Position numbers and translations under genes: made by a program | Assembly: GCA_003576805.1 (NCBI GenBank) | Contig: QEVM01000010.1 | Coordinates: 1 to 48,439 of the forward strand | Length of the DNA: 48,439 nucleotides | Direction: 5' to 3' | Source of the DNA: Pseudomonadota bacterium | GTDB taxonomy: Bacteria > Myxococcota_A > UBA9160 > PR03 | Shown: positions 8,401 through 15,319 of the stretch, one piece after another | Layout of the letters: each line of letters starts with the position of its first letter | How positions within the stretch are numbered: the first letter of the stretch is position 1 | The notes under the pieces: model-generated | Database searches by the model: none | What the model saw: the letters and a program-made list of their open reading frames with translations, nothing else | What the model was told of the DNA's origin: nothing

Positions 8401-9917
8401 GCGACGGCGTGCTGTGGGACGTCTCGCCGGCCGGCCAGGGCAACGCGCCGCTCGCGAAGCCGAGCGAGTGGCGCGCGTTCTACGACTTCGAGCACGGCGG
8501 CGACTGGGGCCACGGCTACGCGGTGAATCCCGTCACCGGCCAGCCCTACACGCCGCAGATCGTGCCGCGCGGCGACTACGCGCGCGCGTTGGCCGAGTTC
8601 TGGGCGGACGGGCCCGCGTCCGAGACGCCGCCCGGGCACTGGTTCACGGTCGCCAACTACGTGTCGGACAACCTCGCCGAGAAGCGCATCGGGCCGCACG
8701 GCGCGCCGCTCGACGAGCTCGAGTGGTACGTGAAGCTCTATCTCGCGCTCGGCGGCACGATGCACGACGTCGCCGTCACCGTGTGGGGCATGAAGGGCTG
8801 GTACGACTACGTCCGCCCCGTGTCCGCGCTGCGCGCGATGGCCGAGCGCGGGCAACGCTCGGATCCCGCCGGACCGTCGTATCACCCGGAAGGCTTCGAG
8901 CTGCGGCCGAGCTTCGTCGAGCTCGTCACGCCGGAGAGCAGCGCGCCCGGCGAGCGCCACGCGCACCTCGGCGCGTCCGTCGGCGAGGTCGCGATCCGCG
9001 CCTGGCGCGGCCCGGACTTCATCCAGGATCCCGCGAACGACGTGGCGGGCGTCGGCTGGATCCGCGCCAAGCAGTGGTGGCCCTATCAGCGGCCGAGCTT
9101 CGTGACGCCGCCCTTCGCGGGCTTCCCGTCGGGCCACAGCGCCTTCAGCCGCGCCGCCGCGACGGTGCTGCACCAGCTCACCGGCTCGCCCTACTTCCCG
9201 AACGGGCTCGGCGAGTTCCACGCCGAGCAGAACGAGTTCCTAATCTTCGAGGACGGGCCGAGCGTCGACCTGACGCTCCAGTACGCGAGCTACTACGACG
9301 CCTCCGACCAGACGAGCCTCTCGCGCATCTGGGGCGGCATCCATCCGCCCGTGGACGACCTGATCTCGCGCCACCTCGGCGCGCGCATCGCCGTCGACGG
9401 GGTCGCGCACGCGCTCTCGCTCTTCGACGGGGCGCAAGGCGACGCCGACGCCGACCGCGTGCCCGACTCGATCGACAACTGCCCGGCGGCCGCCAACGCC
9501 GACCAAGCCGACGCGGACGGCGACGGCGCCGGCAACCGCTGCGACGATCGCTGCGGTGTCGCCGCAGTCACGACGCTGACCGGTGTCAGCCCGAGCGACC
9601 CGCGGCGCGGCGACACGCTGCGCGTCTCCGGCACCGGCTTCGGCGCTGCGCCGCGCGTGCGCATCGGGGCGGAGGAGGTCCCGGCGCAGTACGTCGCGCC
9701 CGACTGGATCGCGCGCGTTCCGAGCCGCGCGCCCGGCGCGCTCGGACCGCAGCCGGTCGCGCTCGTGAATCCCGAAGGCTGCGAGTCGCAGCAGCAGGTG
9801 CTCGTGGACGTCCGACCCGCTCAGAGCTGCGGCTTGACCGGGATCGAGCCGTTCCTGCTGCTCGGGCTGCTCGGGATGCGGCGCGTCACGCTGCGCGGCC
9901 GACCCTCCGAGCTCTGA
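5406..9917 (+). CDS. Secreted FG-GAP/UnbV - TSP3 - vanadium haloperoxidase fusion protein
   Basis: A 1503-residue protein from ATG 5406. Residues 1-27 are a signal peptide ending in AGA. Residues about 60-480 are FG-GAP/VCBS repeats rich in calcium-loop motifs such as DVDADGWPD, DVDNDGDPD and DYDGDGDLD; about 485-565 match the ASPIC/UnbV module. Residues about 572-740 are acidic TSP3-type repeats. Residues about 741-1343 form a vanadium haloperoxidase/PAP2-type domain with the whole vanadate pocket: K1130-x6-R1137-P, PSGH at 1241-1244 and S1306-R-xxx-G-x-H1313-xxx-D1317. A short TSP3 piece and an IPT/TIG-like domain (about 1388-1470) follow. The tail has a Cys (SCGLTG), a hydrophobic segment and arginines, like a C-terminal sorting signal. 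Likely exported. The domain could be a haloperoxidase or an acid phosphatase; sequence cannot decide. Confidence 0.85.
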   Translation: MNAPRSSLWIARAAVLAACVFGAPAGAVFTDVTQSAGVAYQQHDPGDPFQCLVNPFLLTCEIEWLTGGAATADVDADGWPDLYVTRLHAPDRLFRNRGDGSFEDVTAAAGLADFDLQSNGANFADVDNDGDPDLYVLGIGLASDAANGRFHLFINDGAGHFTEEAVARGADVASGEHRSGYSAAFGDYDRDGWLDVYTTEWRQPFGTPGFVSHSRLLRNRGAAAPGHFEDATVAAGVVLDRDPACLAGLAGCSSWGFSPAFVDLDGDGWLDLAIAADFGSSVLFWNDGDGTFSDGTSAAGVGTDENGMGSTFGDYDGDGDLDWFVTSIFDPVNACGEPGVQCSWGSTGNRLYRNEGGRVFSDATDAAGVRDGFWGWGAAFFDFDNDADLDLVMTNGADFGFMEPPQDAVIDRFDDDPLRLWRNDGPGPMAEASAAEGLTDLGSGKGLLTFDYDRDGDLDLFVVNHVTGGLLYRNDAAPENDWLRVRVASSAGFEPDGIGAVVTLEATAGGPLQVRHIGASSHFLGESERVAHFGLGRHRGPIHRLTVTWPGRGTASYDSLAPNQTFHASEQGWADADADGLSDADELALGTDPNDPDSDGDGLGDGFEVGSPAAPRDTDGDATIDALDPDDDGDGTPTGAEDSDGDGNPANDDADGDGIPDYRDADSEDDGVPDGADNCRTVANPSQSDANGDGIGDACQPGDTERDGWPDANDNCVVVPNPLQEDADQDGIGDACTDTHPAARQWNEELLGAIRRDFARPTVHARNLFHVSAAMWDAWAAYDAGAAEQVFHAERATAADVAAARAKAISYASYRVLRHRFASSPGAAFSRVSFDERMRLLGYDAGFAATSGGVDPPAELGNRIAATIVAFGGLDGSNEQNGYANQFYQPVNPPLIMALPGNPSVVDRNRWQPLALQFFVDQSGNPIPGGFPPFLSPEWGAVVPFSLRAEDATLHQRGGFGYKVYHDPGAPFLLGTPSAEDYLDSFEMVALWSSHLDPSDGVLWDVSPAGQGNAPLAKPSEWRAFYDFEHGGDWGHGYAVNPVTGQPYTPQIVPRGDYARALAEFWADGPASETPPGHWFTVANYVSDNLAEKRIGPHGAPLDELEWYVKLYLALGGTMHDVAVTVWGMKGWYDYVRPVSALRAMAERGQRSDPAGPSYHPEGFELRPSFVELVTPESSAPGERHAHLGASVGEVAIRAWRGPDFIQDPANDVAGVGWIRAKQWWPYQRPSFVTPPFAGFPSGHSAFSRAAATVLHQLTGSPYFPNGLGEFHAEQNEFLIFEDGPSVDLTLQYASYYDASDQTSLSRIWGGIHPPVDDLISRHLGARIAVDGVAHALSLFDGAQGDADADRVPDSIDNCPAAANADQADADGDGAGNRCDDRCGVAAVTTLTGVSPSDPRRGDTLRVSGTGFGAAPRVRIGAEEVPAQYVAPDWIARVPSRAPGALGPQPVALVNPEGCESQQQVLVDVRPAQSCGLTGIEPFLLLGLLGMRRVTLRGRPSEL

Positions 9918-9926
9918 CGCCGCGGC

Positions 9927-10715
9927 TCAGGCGTGATGCGGCGGCGGCGGCGGTCCCACGCCGAAGGTGCGCTGCACCCAGAGCTGCGTGCGGAACAGCA
10001 GCCCGAGCGGCTTGTGCACGAGCCGCGGGACCCAGCGCGGCACCTTCTTGGTGATCGGGAACTTGGTCGCGACCCACTTCATCGCGATCGCGGCCAGCAC
10101 GTTGCCGGCGATCGCGAAACGCCGGTCCATGTACTCGGGCCGGAACGTGTCGACCACCAGCACGATGCGGTGCTTGTCGGTGCCGTTCCACGCGTAGTGC
10201 CGCCGCGCGATCTGGAGCGCGAGCACGTCGCCCTCCTTCCAGCACTGGCGCTGGCGCCCGACCTGGATGCCGATGTCGGGCAGGTCGCCCGGCACGAGCA
10301 GCCCGAGGTGGCTGCGCACGATCACGTTGGTGTCGCCGAAGTGCGCCTTGATGCGCGTGTGCGGCTCGAGCACGGCGATCTGCGCGAGGCACATGCCAGG
10401 GATCTGGCGCACCACCGCGTCGACGACCGGGAACTTCTTGCAGTTCTCCTCGTAGCGCAGGAAGTACGAGTAGAGATTGATCGTGCGCCAGCCCTTCTCC
10501 TCGTAGGCGTAGGGCGTGAAGTTGGCGCGGATCTCGGAGCCGTGCGCCTCGTAGAACGCGAGCACCTCCTTGCGGATCGCCTCGTAGTTCTCGCGCAGGA
10601 TCTTGGTGCCGGGCAGCGTCTCGACGTCGTAGAAGTACGGCTCGCTGCCTTTGTACCACTCCGGTGTGATGTAGTAGAAGACGTCCTCGGGAAAGCGCTG
10701 GACGGCGAGCGACAT
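9927..10715 (-). CDS. Aspartyl/asparaginyl beta-hydroxylase family dioxygenase
   Basis: A 262-residue protein from ATG 10715, convergent with the haloperoxidase-fusion gene. The PF05118 fold is shown by EPHTRIKAHFGDTN (residues 117-130), where H125 is the first iron ligand, followed by R134-x-H136, and by RRHYAWN (H173) and HRIVLVVDTFRPE (H182 onward), where the second histidine and the 2-oxoglutarate-binding arginine are expected. These enzymes hydroxylate protein or lipid substrates using Fe(II) and 2-oxoglutarate. Bacterial members include the LpxO-type lipid A hydroxylases, so a lipid substrate is possible. The proline-rich end (GPPPPPHHA) is unusual but short. Neighbours on the same strand do not define its role. 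Confidence 0.8.
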   Translation of the reverse strand: MSLAVQRFPEDVFYYITPEWYKGSEPYFYDVETLPGTKILRENYEAIRKEVLAFYEAHGSEIRANFTPYAYEEKGWRTINLYSYFLRYEENCKKFPVVDAVVRQIPGMCLAQIAVLEPHTRIKAHFGDTNVIVRSHLGLLVPGDLPDIGIQVGRQRQCWKEGDVLALQIARRHYAWNGTDKHRIVLVVDTFRPEYMDRRFAIAGNVLAAIAMKWVATKFPITKKVPRWVPRLVHKPLGLLFRTQLWVQRTFGVGPPPPPHHA

Positions 10716-10765
10716 GTCGAACGACCTCGGTTGCAGCGGCCCCCCGCCGCGAAGCGCGCGCATTC

Positions 10766-12055
10766 TCACACGAGTCCGCCGCGGCTGTCGAGCGAGCGCG
10801 CCGTCGGGCGCAGCTCGTGGAGCGCGATCTCGGGCCGGCTCGCGAAGCGCAGGCGCGGGCCCGCGAAGCCGAGGCCGCGGCTCACGTACAGCGCCGCGCC
10901 CGCCTCGCGGTACAGGCCGCGGTCGTAACGAGTGAGCAGTCGCGCGGCGTTCCACCGCCCACCTGCCAGCGGCAACGCGACCTGCCCGCCGTGGAAGTGA
11001 CCGGAGAGCACGAGCGCGAAGCCGAGCGCCGCCGCGCGTTCGAACGCGTCGGGCCGGTGCATCAGCAGCACGCAGGGTCCGTCGGAAGGGCGCGTCCGGC
11101 CGAGCGACTCGAGCTCCGGCAGCGGATCGCCGTGGCGCCAGTCGTGCCCCGGATCGTCGAAGCCGGCCACGTAGAGCGGGGGCTGCGCGCCGGCGCGCAC
11201 GAAGCGGCCGCGCAGCACCTCGATGCCCGGCGCGTGCGCCGCGAGCGCCGCCGCGACGTCGTCGGAGCCGATGAAGCCGTCGTGATTGCCGAGCACGGCG
11301 TAGACGCCGAGCGGCGCGGCGAGCTTGGCGAGCGCGCACGCGCCCTCGGCCAGCACCTCGGCGTCGTTGTCGAAGAGATCGCCGGAGAGCGCGATCAGGT
11401 CCGCCCCGAGCGCGTTGGTGCGCGCGACGATCTCTTCGAGCCGCGCGCCCTCGGTGCCGTTGCCGATGTGCAGGTCGGAGAGGTGCGCGATGCGCAGTCC
11501 CGCGAGCGCGGCCGGCAGCGCGTCGAGCTCGATGCGATGGCGCGTCACCTCGACGCCGCCGCCGTGCGATGCGAAGCCGTACGCGAGCGCGGCGCCGGCG
11601 AGCGCCGCGCCGGCGACGCTGCCCGCGCGCAGCAGCCAGATCCCGGCGGAGGCCGGCAGGCCGAGCGCGGCGAACAGCAGCGCGAACGCCGTCAGCACGA
11701 ACAGCGAGGCGACGACCGCGGCGGCGACCGTGACGACGGAGAAGCCGGCGGCGAACACGATCGGCTCCGCCGCGCTCGCCCAGGCGTGGTGGCGGGCGAG
11801 CCGCGTGAGGCTCGGGATGAACGCCGCGCCGAGCGCCGTCGCGACGAGCGCGGCGCGCAGCAGCGCGGGATCCGCGACGCGGCTCGGGTCGGCGAAGAGC
11901 GCGGCCGCCCATGCGAACAACGCGACCGAGGCGGCGCCGATCGCGGCGCCGAAGACGGTCGGGAAGCGCTCGAAGATGTGATTCCGTACGAAGTCGCGCA
12001 GCAACTCGAACCCGCCTCCGCACGCCATCTCGTCTTGCGCGCGCCCGCCGTCCAT
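10766..12055 (-). CDS. Membrane-anchored calcineurin-like metallophosphoesterase (YkuE/YaeI-like)
   Basis: A 429-residue protein. The N-terminal 160 residues hold four or more hydrophobic helices, then comes the phosphoesterase domain. Metal-binding motifs are in order: SDLHIGNG (D194, H196), SGDLFDN (about 224-230), LGNHDG (255-260), LLMHRPD (H333) and SGHFHGGQ (351-358). This pattern matches YkuE/YaeI-type phosphoesterases, some of which cleave UDP-diacylglucosamine-like lipids, and the membrane anchor agrees with a lipid substrate. ATG 12055 is the longest start; ATG 12028 (MACGGG) is equally possible. It is 50 bases upstream of the beta-hydroxylase gene on the same strand, so the two may be cotranscribed. 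Confidence 0.8.
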   Translation of the reverse strand: MDGGRAQDEMACGGGFELLRDFVRNHIFERFPTVFGAAIGAASVALFAWAAALFADPSRVADPALLRAALVATALGAAFIPSLTRLARHHAWASAAEPIVFAAGFSVVTVAAAVVASLFVLTAFALLFAALGLPASAGIWLLRAGSVAGAALAGAALAYGFASHGGGVEVTRHRIELDALPAALAGLRIAHLSDLHIGNGTEGARLEEIVARTNALGADLIALSGDLFDNDAEVLAEGACALAKLAAPLGVYAVLGNHDGFIGSDDVAAALAAHAPGIEVLRGRFVRAGAQPPLYVAGFDDPGHDWRHGDPLPELESLGRTRPSDGPCVLLMHRPDAFERAAALGFALVLSGHFHGGQVALPLAGGRWNAARLLTRYDRGLYREAGAALYVSRGLGFAGPRLRFASRPEIALHELRPTARSLDSRGGLV

Positions 12056-12129
12056 CGGCGCGCGCTTCGAGTCGGCTGAGCCCGCCGTGCGAGCGTCCGC
12101 CCGAATCGCGCGCAGCGAGGATCGCTCGT

Positions 12130-13851
12130 CTACGGATCGCCGCTACGCGGCGATCCGCGCAGCACCGCTTCGGCTTCCTCGCGCCGTCCCGTCTCGCGCA
12201 GCAGCAGCGCGAGGTTGGCGCGCGCGTCGGCGGCGCCGGGCGCGAGGCGCACGGCCTCGCGCAGCGCCGCCTCTGCCTCCTGGCGGCGGCCGAGCCGCGC
12301 GAGCGCGGAGCCGAGGTTGTTGTGCGCGGCCGCCATGCGCGGCGCCGCGCGCAGCGCCGCGCGGTGGTGCTCGACCGCCGCCTCGAGCCGGCCGCTTCGC
12401 GCGAGCAGCGCGCCGAGCGCGGAGTGCGCCTCGGGATGGCCGGGATCGAGAGCGAGCGCGCGCTCGAGCTCGCGGCGCGCCTCGTCGCTGCGGCCCGTCT
12501 CCGCGAGCGCGACGGCGAGGTTCACGTGCAGGTCGGGCGAGCCGCTCGCGCCGGCGAGCGCGTCGCGATGGTGCGTCACCGCGTCGTCGAGCCGGCCTTC
12601 CTGCATCGCGACTACGGCGAGCAGATGGTGCGCCTCGGGCGCCCTCGGATTCGTGCGCAGCCACTGCGCGGCGAAGGCGGCGTCGTCGCGGAACGACGGC
12701 ATGCGCCCGAGCGTCGTTGCGGCGAGCAGCACGGCGAGCGCCGTCGCGACGGCGAGCGCAGCGCGACGCCGCGCGGGCGACGTCGCGGCCGCGCTCGCGC
12801 TCGCGGCCGCCACGGCCGGGAACGCGAGCAGCGCGAGGAACGCGTAGCGCTCGTCGAAGGGCGCTTCCTGGCGGAACACGTTCGCCGTCGGGAGCTGCGT
12901 CGCGACGAACCAGACGATCCAGAAGAGCGCCGCGCGCGGCGACGGCGCACCGCTGCGCACGGCGAAGACGGCGAGCGCCGCGAGCGCCGCCGCCGCTGCG
13001 GCGACTCGCACCGGGGACGCCCACACCGACGGATCCGGCTCGTAGTGGAGCTGCGCGAACGGCGCGAGCGCCACCTGCGCGCCGAAGAGCAGCGACCCGA
13101 GCGGCGCGAGCGGCGCCTCGTCGATCGCCCACTCGACGGCGGTCCCGCCGAGCACGCTGCCGCGCACCGCGACGTACGCGAGCGCCACGGCGACCACGGC
13201 CGCGTAGCGCCGGGTCCACGCGCGCGCGGCGCGCAGTCGCAGCGGCGGCGCCTCGCGCGCGAGACCGAGCGCGTCGGCCGCGACGAACAGGAAGGGCAGC
13301 ACCGCCGACTGCTCTTTCGAGCCGAGCGCGGCCGCGAAGAGCAACGCCGCGAGGCCGCGCCGCGCGCGCAGCCACGCAGCGGTCGACGCGAGCGCGAACA
13401 GCGCCGGCATCAGCGTCTCGCGGCCCGACGCGATCGGCAGCACGGCGGACGAGGCGACCGGGTGCAGCGCGAAGCAGGCGGCGGCCGCGAAGGCGAAGGG
13501 CGCCGAGATCGCGAGCGCCGGCGCGCGCAGCAGCAGATACGCGGCGGCCGCGGCGGCGCCGGCCAGGACCGCGTTGCCGAGATGGAAGAGCGCCGGCGCG
13601 TCGCCGTGCACCGCCTTCTGCGCGAGCAGCGACGCGCGCACGATCGGGCGGTAGTAGGGGAGCCCGCGGAAGTGCGGCTCGCCGAACACGCGCGCGAGGT
13701 CCGCGACGCCGGCGGGCCGCGGCTGGACCACGATCACCTCGTGGTCGTCGTACACGAAGCCATTTCGGAGCGACGGCAAGTAGGCGCACGCCACCAGCAG
13801 GGCGACGCCCGCTGCGGCGATCGGCTCGCGAACCGGTCGGACCAGGGTCAT
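12130..13851 (-). CDS. Membrane glycosyltransferase-like protein with C-terminal TPR repeats
   Basis: A 573-residue protein from ATG 13851. The N-terminal two thirds has about ten hydrophobic segments and an early NGFVYDDHEVI motif, whose DD pair matches the first-loop acidic motif of GT-C (PMT-like) enzymes. The last 170 residues are four to five tetratricopeptide repeats (for example AEAHHLLAV-like, PDLHVNLAVALAETG, PEAHSALGALLARSG, AAHNNLGSALARLG). This is the arrangement of DUF1736/TPR (Tmtc-like) proteins, and the partial gene at the left edge looks like a relative. Role in O-linked glycosylation of exported proteins is plausible but unproven. Confidence 0.75.
   Translation of the reverse strand: MTLVRPVREPIAAAGVALLVACAYLPSLRNGFVYDDHEVIVVQPRPAGVADLARVFGEPHFRGLPYYRPIVRASLLAQKAVHGDAPALFHLGNAVLAGAAAAAAYLLLRAPALAISAPFAFAAAACFALHPVASSAVLPIASGRETLMPALFALASTAAWLRARRGLAALLFAAALGSKEQSAVLPFLFVAADALGLAREAPPLRLRAARAWTRRYAAVVAVALAYVAVRGSVLGGTAVEWAIDEAPLAPLGSLLFGAQVALAPFAQLHYEPDPSVWASPVRVAAAAAALAALAVFAVRSGAPSPRAALFWIVWFVATQLPTANVFRQEAPFDERYAFLALLAFPAVAAASASAAATSPARRRAALAVATALAVLLAATTLGRMPSFRDDAAFAAQWLRTNPRAPEAHHLLAVVAMQEGRLDDAVTHHRDALAGASGSPDLHVNLAVALAETGRSDEARRELERALALDPGHPEAHSALGALLARSGRLEAAVEHHRAALRAAPRMAAAHNNLGSALARLGRRQEAEAALREAVRLAPGAADARANLALLLRETGRREEAEAVLRGSPRSGDP
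12133..12157 (-). terminator. Strong hairpin at the 3' end of the TPR gene
   Basis: CGGATCGCCGC (12133-12143), loop TAC, GCGGCGATCCG (12147-12157): a perfect 11-bp stem lying in the last codons, directly before the TAG stop. No T-run follows on either strand, so it may act in mRNA stability rather than termination. Confidence 0.35.
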
Positions 13852-14022
13852 GGCGGCCTCGGGCTTGGCGCAGGGTACCGAGCGGCGGGCGCGGCCGAGT
13901 CGGGAACTGCACAAGAGGGAAACAGTTTTCCACCCCACTGGAAGTCGCCTTCCGCCTGGTCGGTTCCCGGCAGCCACCGGCTCCGGGCCCGTAACCCGCG
14001 ACGTCCATAAAGTTTCGTAATT

Positions 14023-14039
14023 CCGCTGACATGTCGCGG
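14023..14039 (+). promoter_or_regulatory. Shared PEP-CTERM upstream motif, copy 1
   Basis: CCGCTGACATGTCGCGG. The core GACATGTC is a perfect palindrome flanked by CCGC and GCGG. It lies 32 bases upstream of the sigma-54-type element, an arrangement that could suit an activator site. Matching copies occur before the other two PEP-CTERM genes. Confidence 0.5.
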
Positions 14040-14070
14040 CTTGCGTTTCGAGCCGGCGCGGCTCGCATCT

Positions 14071-14085
14071 TGGCCTGGCTATTGC
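14071..14085 (+). promoter_or_regulatory. Sigma-54 (RpoN) -24/-12 promoter
   Basis: TGGC (14071-14074) and TTGC (14082-14085) lie in TGGCCTGGCTATTGC, with GG and GC separated by exactly 10 bases as RpoN requires. PEP-CTERM regulons are known in some bacteria to be controlled by RpoN with the PrsK/PrsR two-component system. The next gene is a PEP-CTERM protein. Confidence 0.6.
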
Positions 14086-14252
14086 GTATGTGGCCCGTCT
14101 GGGAAGGGGCTCCGGGTCCTAGGACTCGAGGCCGAGGCCGCCCTTCCGCGCGAAGGCGGCCTCGTCTCGTATCACGGGAATGGCGGGGCCAGGGATCTGC
14201 CGGCGTTCGGGAAGGGAAGCCCGGGCCGGTCAAACTCGAAGGGGATGTTCGA

Positions 14253-15245
14253 ATGCGGAAACTGGCTCTTGCCCTCGGCCTGACGCTCTTGGCCACGTCG
14301 GCCCAGGCCAACACGATCAACTTCGGCAGCGCGACCAACAACACGACTTGCAGCCAGGCTGGCAACGCAAGCGATCGCAGCTGCACGAGCGCGGTGAGCA
14401 TCAACAACGGCGCGAACGACACCACGGCCAACGCGCAGATCGTCGCGCAGGCGTCTGCCGATCACGGCATCACGACCAATCCCGACGCCGCCGCGGACAT
14501 GACCGTCAGCTACTCGATTCCGTACACCGTGACGCGCACCTGGACGTCGACGCCGGGCCCGATCCCGCAGTTGGTGATCCCGACGCAGCAGATCACGTTG
14601 AACCTGAACCTGTCGGGCGAGGTGTCGAAGGACAACTCGCAGACGGCCGGCGGCCTCGGCCAGGCGCTGCTCGACGTCTCCAACTTCAACGTGTCGAGCG
14701 CGCGCTTCGGCAGCGTCACCTTCGGCGCGGACGTCAGCCAGACCGGCGGTGGCGGCCTCGCCCGCTCGCCCTTCAACTACACGGTCCCCGACATCAGCGG
14801 CACGGCCGGCCGCACCTTCGACGGCTCGGCGGGCGAGATCGTCGGCATCATCAACATCCCGACGAACTACCGCGACTTCGTGGACCTCGACGGCAGCGTC
14901 TGGGGCCCGTATCCGCCGAACGACGGCTGGAACTCGACGCCGCACTCGGGCACGCAGTCGTTCACCGACACGCTGACGATCACCTTCCGCCTCCGCGCCG
15001 AGTCGCGCCCCTCGGGCTCGGTCTCGACGACGGGCGGCGAGGCGCTCGCCTGCGCCGGCCAGACGTCGCCGCTCGGCTCGTTCGCGCTCGACGACGGCGC
15101 CAACTGCGGCAGCGGCTTCACGGTCGCGGCCAACGTGACGCAGACCGGCACGACGACGGCGCTCGTTCCCGAGCCCACCACGCTCGTGCTGATCGGCTCG
15201 GGCCTCGCGGGCCTCGTCGCTCTCGGAGCGCGCCGCAAGGCCTGA
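14253..15245 (+). CDS. PEP-CTERM sorted extracellular protein 1
   Basis: A 330-residue protein from ATG 14253 with a GGGGA ribosome-binding site. It has a signal peptide (cleavage after SAQA, about residue 20), a low-complexity secreted body rich in Asn, Thr and Ser, a cysteine pair near residues 266 and 285, and a textbook PEP-CTERM tail: VPEPTTLVLIGSGLAGL, then ALGARRKA. The tail is recognised by exosortase EpsH/XrtA-type enzymes, and such proteins usually go to an exopolysaccharide matrix. No exosortase is in the window. The body matches no family I recognise. Transcription is probably RpoN-dependent, given the -24/-12 element upstream. Confidence 0.9.
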   Translation: MRKLALALGLTLLATSAQANTINFGSATNNTTCSQAGNASDRSCTSAVSINNGANDTTANAQIVAQASADHGITTNPDAAADMTVSYSIPYTVTRTWTSTPGPIPQLVIPTQQITLNLNLSGEVSKDNSQTAGGLGQALLDVSNFNVSSARFGSVTFGADVSQTGGGGLARSPFNYTVPDISGTAGRTFDGSAGEIVGIINIPTNYRDFVDLDGSVWGPYPPNDGWNSTPHSGTQSFTDTLTITFRLRAESRPSGSVSTTGGEALACAGQTSPLGSFALDDGANCGSGFTVAANVTQTGTTTALVPEPTTLVLIGSGLAGLVALGARRKA

Positions 15246-15257
15246 TCCCGACCCGGT

Positions 15258-15273
15258 CCGGGCGCGAGCCCGG
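15258..15273 (+). terminator. Small hairpin after PEP-CTERM gene 1
   Basis: CCGGGC, loop GCGA (a GNRA tetraloop), GCCCGG. It is the first of two tandem hairpins between convergent genes. Confidence 0.4.
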
Positions 15274-15285
15274 TGCCCCGTCCCT

Positions 15286-15319
15286 CGAAGGGGTGATCGC
15301 GAGAGCGGTCACCCCTTCG
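15286..15319. terminator. Bidirectional hairpin between convergent genes
   Basis: CGAAGGGGTGATCGC (15286-15300), loop GAGA, GCGGTCACCCCTTCG (15305-15319): a 15-bp stem with a single mismatch and a GNRA tetraloop. It overlaps the stop codon of the leftward HTTM gene, so it can end transcription from both sides. Confidence 0.6.

Larger units (their letters stand above)
13852..14252. promoter_or_regulatory. 401-base divergent intergenic region
   Basis: This is the longest gap between genes in the window, between the leftward TPR gene and the rightward first PEP-CTERM gene. I see no supported gene in it. It holds an AT-rich stretch (about 14005-14024), the near-palindromic GCTGACA motif and the sigma-54-type promoter listed separately, and a GGGGA ribosome-binding site just before ATG 14253. 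Confidence 0.6.

Noticed and set aside
9583..9592. A further copy of the GCTGACA motif on the minus strand (GGCTGACACC)
   Set aside because: It lies inside the coding region of the haloperoxidase fusion and lacks the conserved G after ACAC; most likely chance. My scan for other copies was by eye and not exhaustive.
9915..9942. Terminator between the haloperoxidase fusion and the beta-hydroxylase gene
   Set aside because: Only a 5-bp stem (ACGCC/GGCGT) can form; too weak to call.
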